DNA of 64,000 bases from Streptomyces sp. DH41 (GCF_029813785.1 NZ_JARVKY010000009.1:228140-292139), one strand, 5' to 3'. Counted from the first letter of the stretch, positions 8,538 through 21,119 are shown. Notes: generated by a model not told the origin, from the letters alone. Numbers and translations are program-made.

Positions 8538-9899
8538 TCAGTCTCCTCTCACGGCGAGTCGTTCGATCGCCGCCATGGGTACGGGAAGCCAGTCGGGGCG
8601 GTGCCGGGCCTCGTACAGCACCTCATACACGGCGCGGTCCGTCTCGTAGGCGCGCAGCAGGCCGTGCTTCTTACGGGGGTCCCACCCGGCGCGGGCGGCG
8701 TAGCCCGCGCAGAACGCCTCCCGGCAGCGGCGCGCCCACTCGGGGCGCCACGGGCGGCGCTGCCGGGCGGCGTAGTCGAAGGAGCGCAGCATGCCCGCGA
8801 TGTCCCGCACGGGGGAGTGGGCGCTGCGTCGTTCGGACAGCGGTCGGGACGGTTCCCCCTCGAAGTCGATGACGAACCAGTCCCGGCCGGCCCGCAGTAC
8901 CTGCCCCAGATGCAGGTCGCCGTGGATACGCTGGGCGGGCGGTCCGGAGTCGCAGGTGGACAGCGCCGCGAAGGCCGCCCGCAGCCCGGGCACGAAGGGC
9001 TGCAGCGCCGGTACGCAGTGCGCGGCGGCGGTCAGCCGCTCGGTCATCGCCGCCGCCGTCCGGTCGTTCTCCCCGGGCGGGCCGGCCGGGAAGGCGGAGG
9101 CCAGCGCGAGGTGCACGTCGGCCATCGCCTGGCCCAGTTCATGGGCCTGGACGGTGAAGTCGTCCCCGGCTGCCAGCGCGTCCAGGGACAGCGTCCAGCC
9201 GTCGGAGGCGTCGTGCAGGAACGGCTGGAGCACGCCGAGCGTCGCCTGGTACGGATGGGTGGTCCGCATCCACGCCACCGGTGCGGGGACCCGGCCGCAG
9301 CCCTGCCGGGCCAGCGCGTCCGGCACCTCCAGGTCGGGGTTGACGCCGGGCTGGATGCGCCGGAAGAGCTTCAGGATGAACTCGTCGCCGTAGATCAGCG
9401 ACGAGTTGGACTGCTCGGCGTCCAGCAGCCGCGGCGCGAGTCCGCCGGGCACCGGCCGCGCGGGGTCGGACTCGAAGCGCAGCGGTCCCGCCTTGCCGGG
9501 ACGCCTGAGCCGTTCCAGGAGCAGCTGGGCCGTCCGGGGGTCGTGCAGCGCGTCGTAGACCGTCCGGCCGGCCAGCGGGCCGTCCTGCACCTGCCCGATG
9601 AGCGCCCGGCCCAGACGCGGCGACGGCTGCTCGCGCACGCCGAGCAGCAGTTGGTAGCAGTCGCCGGCCGGGGGAGCGCCGCCCGGCGCGGGCACGGGGC
9701 CGTGCCCGGTGTGCACCAGGAGGTGCAGACAGCCCGGGAAGAGCTCGGTCATCGACAGCAGACCGAGCTCTTCCACGGGGCGGTCCTTGCCCGCGAACCA
9801 GCGCTGGCGCGGCAGCCACTCCCGCAGCAGCCCGTCGAGCGAGGCCATGGGCTCGGCGAGATGCCTGCGTCTGGGGCGCAGGGGTGCGGTCTTCGGCAT
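8538..9899 (-). CDS. pep2: Maltokinase (Pep2/Mak)
   Basis: 453 residues, ATG with GGAAAGGA upstream. The aminoglycoside-phosphotransferase-like kinase core is HGDLHLGQ with catalytic Asp328, then VIDFEGEPSRPL with metal-binding Asp345. The N-terminal LLREWLPRQRWFAGKDR is typical of maltokinases. It phosphorylates maltose made by TreS to maltose-1-phosphate, the donor used by GlgE. It sits between treS (28 bp upstream) and glgB (4 bp downstream), as in the known cluster. Confidence 0.95.
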   Translation of the reverse strand: MPKTAPLRPRRRHLAEPMASLDGLLREWLPRQRWFAGKDRPVEELGLLSMTELFPGCLHLLVHTGHGPVPAPGGAPPAGDCYQLLLGVREQPSPRLGRALIGQVQDGPLAGRTVYDALHDPRTAQLLLERLRRPGKAGPLRFESDPARPVPGGLAPRLLDAEQSNSSLIYGDEFILKLFRRIQPGVNPDLEVPDALARQGCGRVPAPVAWMRTTHPYQATLGVLQPFLHDASDGWTLSLDALAAGDDFTVQAHELGQAMADVHLALASAFPAGPPGENDRTAAAMTERLTAAAHCVPALQPFVPGLRAAFAALSTCDSGPPAQRIHGDLHLGQVLRAGRDWFVIDFEGEPSRPLSERRSAHSPVRDIAGMLRSFDYAARQRRPWRPEWARRCREAFCAGYAARAGWDPRKKHGLLRAYETDRAVYEVLYEARHRPDWLPVPMAAIERLAVRGD

Positions 9900-9927
9900 G
9901 GTGACGCGTCCTTTCCTCGGCCCACGC

Positions 9928-11642
<1,715 letters not shown>

Positions 11643-11646
<4 letters not shown>

Positions 11647-13643
11647 GAGGCTGCTGACCCTTCGTTCTGGGGCGTGTCGGCGGACGGCCGCCGGACGTGG
11701 AAGACGTGCGCGGGGGCCCGGCCGGGCTCCAGCCGCACGTAGTTCGTCCGGCCCCAGTGGTAGGTCTCATCCGTGAGTTCGTCGTGGACCGGTACCGACT
11801 CGTGCCAGTCGAGGCCGAGCTGCGGCATGTCGAGCGAGATCGTGGCCTCCTGGGTGCGGTGCGGATCGAGGTTGGCTACCACCAGCACGACGTCGGACCC
11901 CACGCGCTTGCTGTACGCGATCAGCGCGTCGTTGTCGGTCCGGTGGAAGCGCAGGTTCCTGAGCCGGTGCAGCGCGGGGTGGGCGCGCCGGATGGTGTTG
12001 AGCTTGGTGAGGAGGGGGGCGATGGTGCGGCCCTCGCGTGCGGCGGCGGCCCAGTCGCGGGGTTTGAGCTGGTACTTCTCGGAGTCGAGGTATTCCTCGC
12101 TGCCTTCGCGCAGGGGGGTGTTCTCGCAGAGTTCGTAGCCGCTGTAGATGCCCCAGGTGGGGGAGAGGGTGGCGGCGAGGACGGCGCGGACCTCGAAGGC
12201 GGGGCGTCCGCCGTGCTGGAGGTGGGCGTGCAGGATGTCGGGGGTGTTGGTGAAGAGGTTGGGCCGCATGTAGGAGGCGGCGTCGCCGGTCAGTTCGGTG
12301 AGGTACTCGGTGAGTTCCCGTTTGGTGTTGCGCCAGGTGAAGTAGGTGTAGGACTGCTGGAAGCCGATCTGGGCCAGGGTGTGCATCATCGCGGGGCGGG
12401 TGAAGGCTTCCGCGAGGAAGACGACGTCGGGGTCGGTGTGGTTGATGTCGCCGATGACCCTCTCCCAGAAGGCGACGGGTTTGGTGTGGGGGTTGTCGAC
12501 GCGGAAGATCCGTACCCCGTGGTCCATCCAGTGGCGCAGGACGCGGACGGTTTCGGCGGCGATGCCGTCGGGGTCGGCGTCGAAGGCGATGGGGTAGATG
12601 TCCTGGTACTTCTTGGGCGGGTTCTCGGCGTGGGCGATGGTGCCGTCGGGGCGGTGGTGGAACCACTCGGGGTGTTTGTGGACCCAGGGGTGGTCGGGGG
12701 AGCACTGGAGGGCGAAGTCCAGGGCCACCTCGAGGCCCAGTCGGGTGGCCTCGGTGACGAAGTGGTCGAAGTCGTCGATGGTGCCGAGCTGGGGGTGGAC
12801 GGTGTCGTGGCCGCCTTCGGGGGAGCCGATGGCCCAGGGGACGCCGACGTCGTCGGGGGTGGCGGAGAGGCTGTTGTTGCGGCCCTTGCGGTGGGTGGTG
12901 CCGATGGGGTGGATCGGGGGGAGGTAGACGACGTCGAAGCCCATCGCGGCGATGGCGGGGAGGCGGCGGGCGGCGGTGCGGAAGGTGCCGTGGGGCTGGG
13001 TGGGGGTGCCCTCGGAGCGGGGGAAGAACTCGTACCAGGCGCCGTACAGGGCGCGTTCGCGTTCCACGAGCAGGGGCAGCGGGTCGGAGGTGGTGACCAG
13101 CTCCCGCAGCGGATGCCGGGCCAGCACCGCGTCCACCTCGGGCGTCAACGCCGCCGCCAACCGGGTGGCCACCGGCAGCGTGTCGTCCAGCAGGGCCGTC
13201 GCGGCGGCCAGTACCACCTCACGCCCGGCGCTCTTCGGTACCCCCGCGGCGGCCCGCCGGTACAGCTCGGCGCCCTCCTCCAGGACCAGGCCGGTGTCGA
13301 TGCCGGCCGGCACCTTGATCCGCGCGTGGCGCTGCCAGGTGGCGACGGGGTCGCTCCACGCCTCCACCCGGTAGGTCCAGTCGCCCGGGGTGCCCGGGGT
13401 GACCTCGGCCCCCCAGCGGTCACTGCCCGGGGCCAGCTCCCGCATCGGCGTCCACGGGCCCGGCCGGCCCTCGGGGTCCTTCAGCACGACGTTGGCGGCC
13501 ACCGCGTCGTGCCCCTCGCGGAACACGGTCGCGGTGACCTCGAACGTCTCGCCCGCCACCGCCTTCGCCGGGCGTCTGCCGTACTCCACCACCGGGTGGA
13601 CGTCCCGTACCGGGATACGTCCGATCCCCACGGTCGCACTCAT
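11643..13643 (-). CDS. glgE: Maltosyltransferase GlgE (alpha-1,4-glucan:maltose-1-phosphate)
   Basis: 666 residues, ATG with a strong GGAGGTGA site. An N-terminal beta domain and helical insert precede a GH13_3 barrel. Predicted nucleophile Asp383 in RIFRVDNPHTKP, general acid Glu412 in FLAEAFTRPAM and Asp469 in FTNTPDIL line up with Asp394, Glu423 and Asp480 of the characterised S. coelicolor enzyme at a constant 11-residue offset. It extends alpha-1,4 glucan from maltose-1-phosphate. It is the first enzyme gene of the operon, 52 bp after the DUF5133 gene. Confidence 0.97.
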
Positions 13644-13695
13644 CCGTTCTCACCTCCGCCGTGCTCGGGGCCGGGCGCGGGCCCGGCCGTCGGGG

Positions 13696-13968
13696 TCAAG
13701 CCGCGCCGGAGGGGGTCTTCCGCCCCGACGGGGAGAGCCGGTCCCCCTGTTCCTGCGCATGGGTGACCAGGTTCGTCCGCAGATACCGTTCGGCGGCATC
13801 CGCGGCCTCGCGTGCGCACCGCTTTCCCATCAGGACGCACAGGGTGTAGCCGGAGTCCTCGAAGGTGGACCGGACGCCCCCGTCCGCGGGGGACGCGAGC
13901 ATCGAGCGTTCCCAGGCGCGGTAACGCCGCAGCTGCCGGGCGACTTCGCTCTTCGCGGGAAGCAGCAT
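13696..13968 (-). CDS. DUF5133 protein at the head of the glgE operon
   Basis: 90 residues, ATG with GGAAGGTGA upstream. Sequence features: MLLPAKSEVARQLRRYRAWE, then SGYTLCVLMGKRCAREAADA. It is mostly helical, Arg-rich, with no membrane segment, and is recognisable as the Streptomyces DUF5133 family of unknown function. A hydrophilic Ser/Pro/Gly tail covers the last 15 residues. It is on the glgE strand with a 52-bp gap and no terminator, so it probably leads that transcript. Whether it affects the pathway is unknown. Confidence 0.8.
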   Translation of the reverse strand: MLLPAKSEVARQLRRYRAWERSMLASPADGGVRSTFEDSGYTLCVLMGKRCAREAADAAERYLRTNLVTHAQEQGDRLSPSGRKTPSGAA

Positions 13969-14206
13969 GGCCGGTCACCTTCCGGACGGTCCGGGGGTAC
14001 GGACGATCGACTTCTTCACACATGGTGCACGGACGGTGACGCGCCGTCTTGTTGGAAGTTCAACCACTTTCTCGTGTTGCACGAATGGACTACCGCTCCC
14101 ACTCTGGAGTGACTCAGAAGCGATCAGTGCTCACGCTTCGTGTCGGGGAGCTCGTCCCCCAAGGGGCGAGGAGGAGCGAGAGCTCTCGCGGTGAGGAGCC
14201 ACGACG
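13969..14206. promoter_or_regulatory. Divergent promoter region between the glgE and glgX transcripts
   Basis: A 238-bp region, AT-richer than its surroundings, that must hold both promoters. It contains short dyads: TCGTG-TTG-CACGA at 14072-14084 and CACTC-TG-GAGTG at 14100-14111. A GGGTAC at 13995-14000 has no matching -35, so I do not call a SigB-type promoter here. The ribosome site of the rightward gene is also weak. Confidence 0.5.
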
Positions 14207-14718
14207 ATGAAGACCGCAGTGCCCTGCTACTACCACCTCGACGTGGAAGTGAGCCCGGAACGGGTCGTACAGGTCAGGCGCATCCTGGCCGCTCACCTCC
14301 GGTTCTGGAACCTGGAGAACCTCGTCGAACCCGTCTGCTCGGGCGCCGAGATGCTGCTCCGGGCGATCGACGAGCACGCGAGCGACAAGAACACGTCGAT
14401 CGAGATGTGGTGGAACCACCAGCACCTCATCACGGCCGTAGGGGGCAACGACCACGCGCTCCGTCCCGACCAGGACCTGCGCACCTGCCTGCAGCACCTC
14501 GCCGCCACCAGCGACGGCTGGGGCTGCTGCGCCATCGACACCGGGGCCAAGGTCATCTGGTTCTCGCAGCGCGCCCGGGCCGGCGAACGCGTCCCGCTGG
14601 TGGCGACGGCGCCGGAACCGATCACCCAGGAGGGGTTGGAAGTGCCGCGAGAGATCATGCCGGTGGCCCGGCTGGCCGGCCCGGCGAGTACGGACCACGG
14701 CATTCTGGAGGAGGCCCG

Positions 14719-14722
<4 letters not shown>
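14207..14722 (+). CDS. Conserved Streptomyces protein coupled to glgX (degenerate HATPase-like)
   Basis: 171 residues, ATG start (MKTAVPCYYHLDVEVSPERV). It has the general size and order of an RsbW-like ATPase, with CSGAEMLLRAIDEHASDKN in the N-box position and SDGWGCCAIDTGAKVIWF near the end, but the Asn of the N-box and the ADP-binding motif are not convincing. The Trp/Cys-rich segment SDGWGCC is distinctive. Homologues accompany glycogen/trehalose genes in Streptomyces. Its stop overlaps the glgX start (GTGA), so expression is coupled. Function unknown; a regulatory, non-catalytic role is one possibility. Confidence 0.75.
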
Positions 14723-16866
<2,144 letters not shown>

Positions 16867-16879
16867 GCGGCCCGTGAGG

Positions 16880-17686
16880 TCAGCCGCCGAGGCGGCGCGC
16901 GGTCACCGTGAACCGCGCGCCGTCGGCGTCCCGGAGCACGGCCTCGTCACTGCTCACGGTCAGCACGCTGCCGCCGTGCCGCTCCGCGGCGCGGGCGCAG
17001 GCCGCGACATTGCGGACCGCGAAGTGGACCTGCCAGTGCGGCCGGATGGCCGGATCGGGCGCCGATCCCAGGGCGCCCGACTCGATGCGTGCCACCACGT
17101 CGCCCTGGCTGCGCAGGACCACCTCGTCGCCCTCGTACTCGACCTCGCAGCAGCCGCTGGGACCCGACGCCCAGTCGAAGATCTCGCCGTAGAAGATGGC
17201 CGCGTCGAAGGCGTCACGCGTGTGCAGCCGGATGAAGGCGGGGCGCGAGGTGCGCCAGGTCTCCCAGTCCGTGAACAGCGCGCCCTCCCAGATCCCGAAG
17301 GTCGCGCCGTCCCGGTCGGCCAGGAGGGCCGCCCGTCCGGGGGGCAGGGAGATGGGCCCGACCGCGGCCGTGCCGCCGCGCTCCTGCACCCGCGACGCCG
17401 CCTCGTCCGCACTGCGTACGGCGAAGTACGGCGTCCACGCCACCGCCATCTGCCACATCGTGGCGACCTCGCCGATCCCGGCGACCGGCGCCCCGTCGGC
17501 CAGGGCGATCCGGAAGGCGTCGCCCAGCTTGCCGGGCCGCCACCGCCAGCCCAGCACGGCGGAGTAGAACTCCTCGGTGGCCTTCAGGTCACGGCTGGTC
17601 AGGCTCACCCAGCAGGGGGCGCCGTACACGGATTGCGTGGACAGCAGGCTCTCCCCGCCGGCGGAAAGGGACATGTCGTGGTTCAT
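16880..17686 (-). CDS. VOC family protein with two glyoxalase-like domains
   Basis: 268 residues from ATG 17686 (MNHDMSLSAGG). Two VOC modules: about 20-140 (CWVSLTSRDLKATEEFYSAVLGW) and about 150-265 (TRDAFDAAIFYGEIFDW, HWQVHFAVRNVAACARAAE). These domains bind a metal and small substrates; this subfamily is annotated as glyoxalase/bleomycin-resistance-like without a known reaction. Convergent with glgX (13 bp between stops). A near-consensus SigB-type promoter lies upstream at 17770-17793. Confidence 0.85.
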   Translation of the reverse strand: MNHDMSLSAGGESLLSTQSVYGAPCWVSLTSRDLKATEEFYSAVLGWRWRPGKLGDAFRIALADGAPVAGIGEVATMWQMAVAWTPYFAVRSADEAASRVQERGGTAAVGPISLPPGRAALLADRDGATFGIWEGALFTDWETWRTSRPAFIRLHTRDAFDAAIFYGEIFDWASGPSGCCEVEYEGDEVVLRSQGDVVARIESGALGSAPDPAIRPHWQVHFAVRNVAACARAAERHGGSVLTVSSDEAVLRDADGARFTVTARRLGG

Positions 17687-17769
17687 GGCAGTCGCGTCCT
17701 GGTCTCGTCCACCGGCAGCCACCGGCTCCACGCCAGTGTCCGGCCGGGAGTGCGGCGGGCGCCTGCCGA

Positions 17770-17793
17770 GTACCCCGGCCGCGCCGCCGAAAC
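17770..17793 (-). promoter_or_regulatory. Candidate SigB-type promoter for the VOC gene
   Basis: On the minus strand: -35 GTTT (17793-17790), 14-bp spacer, -10 GGGTAC (17775-17770). This is an exact match to the published SigB-group consensus. The predicted start site is near 17763, about 77 bases before the ATG. Confidence 0.65.
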
Positions 17794-17913
17794 GGGGGCC
17801 CGCGCGCCCCGGACGGCCCAGTGGCGCGAGGAGGCGCAGGTGGCGACGATGGAGGCGTCGGAGCGGTACCGCGCGGCACAGGCGGCGGTGACCCGCCGGA
17901 TCCGGAGGTGACC

Positions 17914-18285
17914 ATGCCCACCGACGACCGGGGCCCGGACCAGACCGGCCCGCACGAGACCGGCCCGGACCCGACCGGTTCGGACCAGATCTTCCGGTTG
18001 CAGGAGCAGGTCCGGCAGCTGAAGGAGGCGGTCGTCTCGCACGCCGTCGTCGACCAGGCGATCGGGATGATCGTCGCCCTCGGCAGGGTGACACCGGACC
18101 AGGGGTGGATCGTACTGAAGGAGGTTTCCCAGCATACGAACATCAAACTGCGCAACGTGGCAGAAATGATACTCATCTGGGGGCGCGCCGGAGTGATGCC
18201 GCCGGAGATCCGGTCCGCCCTCGACGACTGCCTGGACCGTCACGGTCCCGCGCAGATCCCCGGCGCCCCGCCTCAGGCCCGCTGA
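17914..18285 (+). CDS. ANTAR domain protein (RNA-binding antiterminator type)
   Basis: 123 residues, ATG 7 bases after TCCGGAGG. An unstructured, charge-rich N-terminus is built from near-repeats (DQTGPHETGPDPTGSDQ). It is followed by a coiled segment (IFRLQEQVRQLKEAVVSH) and the three-helix ANTAR domain (about 45-95, VVDQAIGMIVALGRVTPDQGWIVLKEVSQHTNIKLRNVAEMI). ANTAR domains bind paired RNA hairpins to prevent termination; no GAF or receiver sensor is fused, so its signal would come from a partner. It is convergent with the sigma factor gene 24 bp away. Confidence 0.85.
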   Translation: MPTDDRGPDQTGPHETGPDPTGSDQIFRLQEQVRQLKEAVVSHAVVDQAIGMIVALGRVTPDQGWIVLKEVSQHTNIKLRNVAEMILIWGRAGVMPPEIRSALDDCLDRHGPAQIPGAPPQAR

Positions 18286-18309
18286 GAGTCGACGGACCTT
18301 GGCGAGGAG

Positions 18310-19104
18310 TCAACGCACCTCCGCGAGGATCTCCTCGCGGATCCGGTCGAAGCAGCCGCTGAGCAGCCGGGAGACGTGCATCTGGGAGATGCCGAGCTGC
18401 TGCGCGATGCGGCTCTGCGTCATCCCGCCGAAGAAGCGCAGGTAGAGGATGGTGCGCTCGCGCTCGGGCAGCGCCTCCAGACAGGGCCGGACGGCCACCC
18501 GGTCCACGACCGCGTCGAAGGCCGGGTCCGGGCCGCCGAGCGCGTCCCCGAGGGCGTACCCGTCGGTGCCGGGCATCTCCGCCTCCAGCGAGAGCGCGGA
18601 GAAGCACTCCAGCGCCTCCATGCCGGCACGGACCTCGACCGTGGTCAGCTGCGCGTGCTCGGCGATCTCCTCGATGGTGGGGGCGCGTCCCGGTGTCGTC
18701 TGCGCCAGCTCCTTCGCGGACCTGCGCACCCGGTTGCGCAGATCCTGGATCCGGCGCGGCACGTGCAGGGTCCACATGTGGTCCCGAAAGTGCCGTTTGA
18801 TCTCGCCGGTCACGGTCGGCACGGCGTATGCCTCGAAGGCGTGGCCGCGCTCGGGGTCGTAGTGGTCGACGGCCTTGACCAGTCCGAGGGCGGCCACCTG
18901 GTAGAGGTCCTCCAGGTTCTCGCCGCGGCCCCGGAAGCGGACCGCGATCCGCTCCGCCATGGGCAGCCAGACCTTGATCAGATCGTCCCGCAGCGCCTTG
19001 CGCTCGGGCCCGTCCGGCAGTGCGACGAGCCGGTCGAACGCCGCGGCCGTGTCGGGGGCGTCGTCGTGGGGATGGGGCTTGGTTCTGCCGGCGATACGCG
19101 TCAT
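18310..19104 (-). CDS. RNA polymerase sigma factor, SigB/SigF/SigG family
   Basis: 264 residues from ATG 19104, preceded by GGGAGGTGCGC. Region 2 is about 40-110 (LEDLYQVAALGLVKAVDHYDP), region 3 about 120-190 and region 4 about 205-260 (LPERERTILYLRFFGGMTQ, then a helix-turn-helix QSRIAQQLGISQMHVSRLL). This is the stress/sporulation class with SigB-like promoter preference, usually held by an RsbW-type anti-sigma factor. No anti-sigma gene is directly adjacent; candidates lie at 1595 and 2110. The frame extends upstream through a 12-bp repeat, which I treat as non-coding. I cannot tell which Streptomyces paralogue it is. Confidence 0.95.
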   Translation of the reverse strand: MTRIAGRTKPHPHDDAPDTAAAFDRLVALPDGPERKALRDDLIKVWLPMAERIAVRFRGRGENLEDLYQVAALGLVKAVDHYDPERGHAFEAYAVPTVTGEIKRHFRDHMWTLHVPRRIQDLRNRVRRSAKELAQTTPGRAPTIEEIAEHAQLTTVEVRAGMEALECFSALSLEAEMPGTDGYALGDALGGPDPAFDAVVDRVAVRPCLEALPERERTILYLRFFGGMTQSRIAQQLGISQMHVSRLLSGCFDRIREEILAEVR

Positions 19105-19168
19105 GCGCACCTCCCTCAGCAGGGGGGCTGGCAAATCCTCATATATATGGATACTGAGCGCCGGTGCC

Positions 19169-19204
19169 CCGAATGGCCACCCGAACGGCCACCCGAACGG
19201 TCGC
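19169..19204. repeat. Three tandem 12-bp repeats
   Basis: CCGAATGGCCAC, CCGAACGGCCAC and CCGAACGGTCGC abut without spacers. They lie upstream of the sigma factor start and could be protein-binding repeats or a slippage product. Confidence 0.8.
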
Positions 19205-19303
19205 GGACCGGTGAGTGAGACGGAGACGCTGCTGAACGTGATGTGCGGCACGCTCTGGGTGATCGTCCGGCGGGGGTGGCGGCGGATCGTCCCTGCGCAA
19301 CGC

Positions 19304-19318
19304 TTGATCACTGATCAA
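19304..19318. promoter_or_regulatory. Palindrome TTGATCA-C-TGATCAA
   Basis: A perfect 7-bp-arm palindrome with one central base, 39 bp upstream of the -35 element at 19357. It is AT-rich in a GC-rich context, so it is likely to be an operator; the binding protein is unknown. Confidence 0.55.
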
Positions 19319-19356
19319 AAGGTGCGAAATCCCAGGCCACAGCGCATTCCGCTCAT

Positions 19357-19386
19357 TTGACAGTGCGCTGAGCGCACAGATAGGAA
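19357..19386 (+). promoter_or_regulatory. Vegetative-type promoter with palindromic operator in the spacer
   Basis: -35 TTGACA (19357-19362), 18-bp spacer, -10 TAGGAA (19381-19386). The spacer contains a perfect palindrome GTGCGCT-G-AGCGCAC (19363-19377), the position expected for a repressor site. It drives the gene at 19415. Confidence 0.6.
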
Positions 19387-19414
19387 GCAGCGTCGAGAGG
19401 TCGAGAGGGGCACC

Positions 19415-19939
19415 GTGTACGAGCCGAACGTGGTCGGGGACTGGCAGGAGTACGACGAGCACGCCGGCCTGCGGGTCCGCGTCCACCGTCTTGAGCAGGC
19501 CGAGCCGCCCCGTGGACGGGACGACGCCGCCGAGGGGCTGACGTACTTCTGTGTCCGGGTGACCGTCGAGAACCGGGGCGGCCGGCAGCTCGGCATCCAC
19601 CTGGAGGACGGCCAGATCGACGTGCGGATCGGCCCCGACGGGGAGAGCGCCTTCCTCGACTGGCGCAACTCCCAGTTCGTCGAGGGCTTCGACGTCTACC
19701 CGCTGCGCCGGGCCACCGCCGTGCTCTACGCGGCGGGCCCGGAGGCGAGCCTCGGCCAGGTGGACGTCCAGGTTCAGTTGCGGGTGGACGAGGAATGGGC
19801 CGACCGCCGGCTGTGGACCGGCGGCCTCGGGCTGCCCGACGGGGCCACCGGGCCCCTCTCCGCCACGGCGCGGGAGGACGGCCTGGCGCACCAGGTGAGC
19901 GCCTTCCTGCGAGGCCAGGCGGACGAGGGCTCCGGCTGA
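19415..19939 (+). CDS. Conserved hypothetical protein (beta-rich)
   Basis: 174 residues, GTG start (MYEPNVVGDWQEYDEHAGLRV) with AGAGGGG upstream. The pattern of alternating hydrophobic residues in LTYFCVRVTVENRGGRQLGI, GQIDVRIGPDGESAFLDW and QVDVQVQLRVDEEW suggests an immunoglobulin-like beta sandwich similar to DUF4352-type extracellular domains, but there is no signal peptide. Acidic overall. Its promoter region carries two palindromes, so expression is probably repressor-controlled. Function unknown. Confidence 0.7.
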   Translation: MYEPNVVGDWQEYDEHAGLRVRVHRLEQAEPPRGRDDAAEGLTYFCVRVTVENRGGRQLGIHLEDGQIDVRIGPDGESAFLDWRNSQFVEGFDVYPLRRATAVLYAAGPEASLGQVDVQVQLRVDEEWADRRLWTGGLGLPDGATGPLSATAREDGLAHQVSAFLRGQADEGSG

Positions 19940-19972
19940 TCTCCCTCCGGCCGCGCCCCGTCCGGTGGCGCC

Positions 19973-20908
19973 TCAGTGCGCGATGCCGTCGATGATCTCG
20001 CGGGCGCCCTGACGCAGCAGTGCCACGGCGACCGACGTGCCGAGGGTCGCCGGGTCGAGCCGGCCGGCCCACTCGTGGGCGTTCAGCCGCGTCTTGCCGT
20101 CCGGTGTGAAGACACAGGCCCGCAGGGAGAGTTCCCCGCCCCGGTCCACGCGGGCGTACCCGGCGATCGGGCTGTTGCAGTGCCCCTGCAGCACGTGCAG
20201 GAACATCCGCTCGGCCGTCGCCTCCTGGTGCGTTCGGGGATGACCGAGGCCGGACACCGCGTCGATGAGCGCGGTGTCGCCCTCCCGGCACTGCAGGGCG
20301 AGGATGCCCGCGCCGATCGGCGGCATTATCGTCTCCGGGGAGAGGACCTCGCTGATCACGTCGGGGCGGCCGATGCGCTCCAGGCCGGAGACGGCGAGGA
20401 GCAGGGCGTCCGCCTCGCCGGCGGCGAGCTTCGCCAGCCGCCGGTTGGCGTTGCCGCGGAACGGCACACACCTCAGGTGCGGGTGGGTGGCGGCGAGCTG
20501 GGCGACGCGGCGCACCGAGGAGGTGCCGACGCGGGCCCCGGCCGGCAGCCCGTCCAGGGTGAGCCCGTCCGGGTGGACGAGGGCGTCGCGGATGTCGTCC
20601 CGTTCCAGGAACGCGGCGAACACCGTGCCCGCCGGCAGCGGCCGGTCGGCGGGCACGTCCTTGACGCAGTGCACCGCGAGATCGGCCTCGCCCGACAGCA
20701 GCGCGGCGTCGACCTCCTTGGTGAACGCGCCCTTGCCCTCCACCTGGGACAGGTCGCCGAGCCACTTGTCGCCGGTGGTCCTCACCGGCACGACCTCGGT
20801 GCGCGTGCCGGGGTGGAGGGCGGCCAACTCGGCCCGGACGCGCTCGACCTGCGCGAGGGCCATGGGGGAGTCGCGGGAGACGACGCGGATCAGTTCGGGG
20901 GCGGACAT
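19973..20908 (-). CDS. hemC: Hydroxymethylbilane synthase (porphobilinogen deaminase), second-type copy
   Basis: 311 residues from ATG 20908. Conserved features: HCVKDVP with catalytic Asp84, GTSSVRRVAQL, FRGNANRRLAKL and the cofactor-attachment cysteine Cys244 in LQGHCNSPIAGYA. The enzyme joins four porphobilinogens into the linear tetrapyrrole of haem and cobalamin synthesis. The usual GGC before the cofactor cysteine is GHC, and the N-terminal GTRxSxLAL is VSRDSPMAL. No other haem genes are nearby, so this is probably an accessory paralogue of the main hem-cluster gene; that needs the whole genome to confirm. Confidence 0.9.
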   Translation of the reverse strand: MSAPELIRVVSRDSPMALAQVERVRAELAALHPGTRTEVVPVRTTGDKWLGDLSQVEGKGAFTKEVDAALLSGEADLAVHCVKDVPADRPLPAGTVFAAFLERDDIRDALVHPDGLTLDGLPAGARVGTSSVRRVAQLAATHPHLRCVPFRGNANRRLAKLAAGEADALLLAVSGLERIGRPDVISEVLSPETIMPPIGAGILALQCREGDTALIDAVSGLGHPRTHQEATAERMFLHVLQGHCNSPIAGYARVDRGGELSLRACVFTPDGKTRLNAHEWAGRLDPATLGTSVAVALLRQGAREIIDGIAH

Positions 20909-20993
20909 GCGGACACGATAGTGCTCCCGGGGGCGCCCGGGTCTCGCGCTTCGCTCGACCGGCCCTGCCGGTTCCTGACGGCCGCCGGCGCCT

Positions 20994-21025
20994 CGGGTGT
21001 TCGGGTGTTCGGTCATTCGGGCGTT
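20994..21025. repeat. Four degenerate 8-bp tandem repeats
   Basis: CGGGTGTT, CGGGTGTT, CGGTCATT and CGGGCGTT in direct succession, between the hemC start and the ligase gene. Confidence 0.75.
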
Positions 21026-21119
21026 CGGGCCGGTGGAGACGCCGGGGGGCTTCGCGGCCGCCAGGGGCGGGGTGCCCGGTAGTGAAGGGCGGCCTCTTAC
21101 GTGACACCCCGACACTTCG

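Larger units (their letters stand above)
19105..19414. other. Divergent regulatory region, 310 bp
   Basis: Between the sigma gene and the gene at 19415. From left to right it holds an AT-rich run TATATATGGATAC (19142-19154), three tandem 12-bp repeats (19169-19204), a 15-bp palindrome (19304-19318), and a vegetative-type promoter with an internal palindrome (19357-19386). Confidence 0.7.

Noticed and set aside
13995..14000. GGGTAC near the glgE/glgX divergent region as a SigB-type promoter
   Set aside because: No GNNT at 14-16 bp upstream. The same applies to GGGTAC at 28333, 44926 and 50354.
19105..19311. Longer sigma factor start giving GWPFGWPFG repeats
   Set aside because: It translates a 12-bp DNA repeat; ATG 19104 has a strong ribosome site and fits the family.
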